DNA of 64,000 nucleotides from Neelides folsomi. Its lineage: Eukaryota; Arthropoda; Collembola; Neelipleona; Neelidae. A program made the position numbers and the translations under genes. The notes beneath the pieces were generated by a model. That model made no database searches and was not told where the DNA came from. It was given only the letters and a program-made list of their open reading frames with translations. Below are positions 62,531-64,000 of the stretch, piece by piece. Within the stretch, counting starts at the first letter, position 1; each line of letters starts with the position of its first letter. Location: NCBI GenBank assembly GCA_034687125.1, contig JAQGBZ010000023.1, positions 346,819 through 410,818 of the forward strand. The letters run 5' to 3'.

Positions 62531-63177
62531 TCTCTATTGACTTTGCTCATCCATTAATTTTCTTTCCAATTTACATTAAATTAATCAACAAACCGACCCA
62601 CCTGAGATAAATAAAGGTACTCTCGAGTCGTTTAAGCTCTTGACATCCCGCGTTTTTAGAACATGATTTAAAATATGCTAATATTAAATTCTCAAACTGC
62701 ACTTTAATAATCAACAAACGTTATTATCATTAGAAACTGTATTATTTTAATTTAATCTGAAATTTCCTTTGTTTCCTTTGTTGTTTTTTGAAATGTAACC
62801 CAAACCAATTCAATAAGGTTAAACTCACAGTGCGTGGGGGAAGCCAAAGTATTTTGATATCTTCGAGTTTTCAACAACTTCATCCACGAGATACTTTGGT
62901 TCAACTGGTTTTTGCTTCCAAAGTTTTACAAGGGTTGGTTTGGTCAATGAATCAAATGATGATGAATGGTAAGGAATTTCAATTTCATGGGAAATGTTCC
63001 AAGAAACAGTGTCTTTTTTAAACTAAGAAAGAATTGGCATAATGTTGATGTTACCTGTATTATTAATATTGCATGCATAAATGTGTATTTATAAGGATAA
63101 ATTAATAATACATAATAATTTCGAATTAAATTTTTTACAAATATAATATTTTATATTTTACCCTCTTTTTATGATAA
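62531..63177. other. Probable intron sequence without recognisable features
   Basis: An open frame at 62788-63024 on the plus strand has no homology I recognise. It lies between the minisatellite and the transposase remnant, probably in an intron of the STAR/KH gene. Confidence 0.35.
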
Positions 63178-64000
63178 GGTGCTTGGTCAAGCACCAAAAC
63201 CGACTGATCCGGAACGATTTCCAATAGGCGTTTAAACCAATTTAAGTAACGCTAATGGTTCATATTTCCATGATAGTCCTTCGCGTGGTTTTTTGATATA
63301 AAAATGTCATCGGCACTATTCAAAAATCCATTTTCATTTCCAATATTAATAATTACACGTCCAGAATTCTTAAGCAAAAATCCGCCTGTTTTAATTTAAA
63401 TCAATTAAAATAATGAACTTTTAATTTAATTAAATTGTAGAATTTCATATGCTGTAATTAATTATACTAAAATAATTCATCATCATGTAAAAAGGTAACA
63501 AACCAAGGTCCAACAAATTATTTTCTTTCTTGTGGAGTCATCATCATCTGCCATAAACATTTTCTCGATTGGTCTGGAGAGGCCCACGTTTCGTCTGAAT
63601 AATATATATTGTATTTTTGCTTCCGGTAAAATCGAAATGCCTTTAAATAATTTTCCCGCTGTTGAACAATGTCAGATATTTCAAGTAATATTGGCTTTTT
63701 ATTAATTTTTCTATATTTAAATTCACAAAATTTTTGTCAACCAAAGAAAAGGTTGTTTTTCTAACTTTAGGAAACAAAAGATCTTCAATGCACTTGTCAA
63801 GTAAAGTTTGAACGCTTGGGTAAGTTTTTTGGCATAAAACTCTTGGGTCGTCTTCCTTATCAAACTTTTTGTAAATTTTGAACGCTTGGGTAAGTTTTTT
63901 GGCATAAAACTCTTGGGTCGTCCTCCTTATCAAACTTTTTGTAAATTTTGAACGCTTGGGTAAGTTTTTTGGCATAAAACTCTTGGGTCGTCCTCCTTAT
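63178..64000 (-). pseudogene. Decayed DDE transposase (IS630/Tc1-mariner-like, DDE_3 type)
   Basis: On the minus strand three broken blocks can be read in order. The first, about 63830-63710, resembles the helix-turn-helix region (TYPSVQTLLDKCIEDL). The second, 63719-63525, ends in a stop and contains IYYSDETW, the first catalytic Asp with its usual ETW. The third, 63399-63170, contains VIINIGNENGF, DYHGNMNH and VLVLDQAPYH, the second catalytic Asp region. The blocks are in different frames with internal stops, and I find no third catalytic Glu/Asp downstream. It is therefore non-functional. The left part continues past the window edge. Confidence 0.75.
63810..64000. repeat. 70-bp tandem repeat, at least 2.7 copies
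   Basis: The unit begins GAACGCTTGGGTAAG at 63810, 63880 and 63950, an exact 70-base period. Copies are nearly identical (one C/T difference between the first and the others). The array runs to the window edge, so the copy number is unknown. Seventy is not a multiple of three, so successive copies on the minus strand are read in different frames. Confidence 0.92.

Overview
The window looks like a piece of an arthropod nuclear chromosome. It is AT-rich, with short introns (about 55-120 bp) mixed with a few of 1-4 kb, canonical GT-AG splice sites, long intergenic stretches and several TA-flanked inverted-repeat elements. Arthropod-type content includes an EcKL/CHK-like kinase and a secreted CBM14 chitin-binding cuticle-type protein. 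Species cannot be fixed from the sequence. The DNMIIA-like catalytic motif of PCIF1 (NPPF), reported lost in Drosophila, is intact here, which argues against a close fly relative.

Layout from left to right: a Rab-like small GTPase (1306-2310, 4 exons); a fold-back element (3020-3728); a nested pair of TA-flanked MITEs (4797-5568); an EcKL/CHK kinase (5616-8227, 2 exons); a 6.9-kb gene desert; a secreted His-rich protein of unknown function (15106-20404, 5 exons, 4.3-kb first intron); a 4.2-kb desert; ethanolaminephosphotransferase EPT1/SELENOI on the minus strand (27806-24617, 7 exons); PCIF1/CAPAM (30098-33555, 11 exons), divergent from EPT1; a 7.8-kb desert holding a compact hairpin and a small MITE; a chitin-binding protein with a roughly 900-residue Gln-rich tail (41351-45938, 4 exons); a small membrane protein of unknown function (47540-48229, 2 exons); JARID2 (49784-58712, 19 coding exons); the 3' part of a STAR/KH RNA-binding protein of the Sam68/qkr type on the minus strand (62258-61360, running off the right edge); then a 45-bp minisatellite and a decayed DDE transposase carrying a 70-bp tandem repeat.

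The genes are independent housekeeping, regulatory and cuticle genes; nothing suggests an operon or a gene cluster with a shared pathway. Exon-intron models were built by hand from the sequence. Each closes in frame, except for the 3' end of JARID2 exon 7, where two donors fit. The observations most worth checking are a TGA at the selenocysteine position of EPT1, the altered switch II (DTGGM) of the Rab-like protein, a MITE sitting 8-10 bp inside a JARID2 5' splice site, the nested MITE pair, a solitary structured hairpin at 34.5 kb, and the two tandem arrays at the right edge. I found no convincing evidence of a wholly new system.
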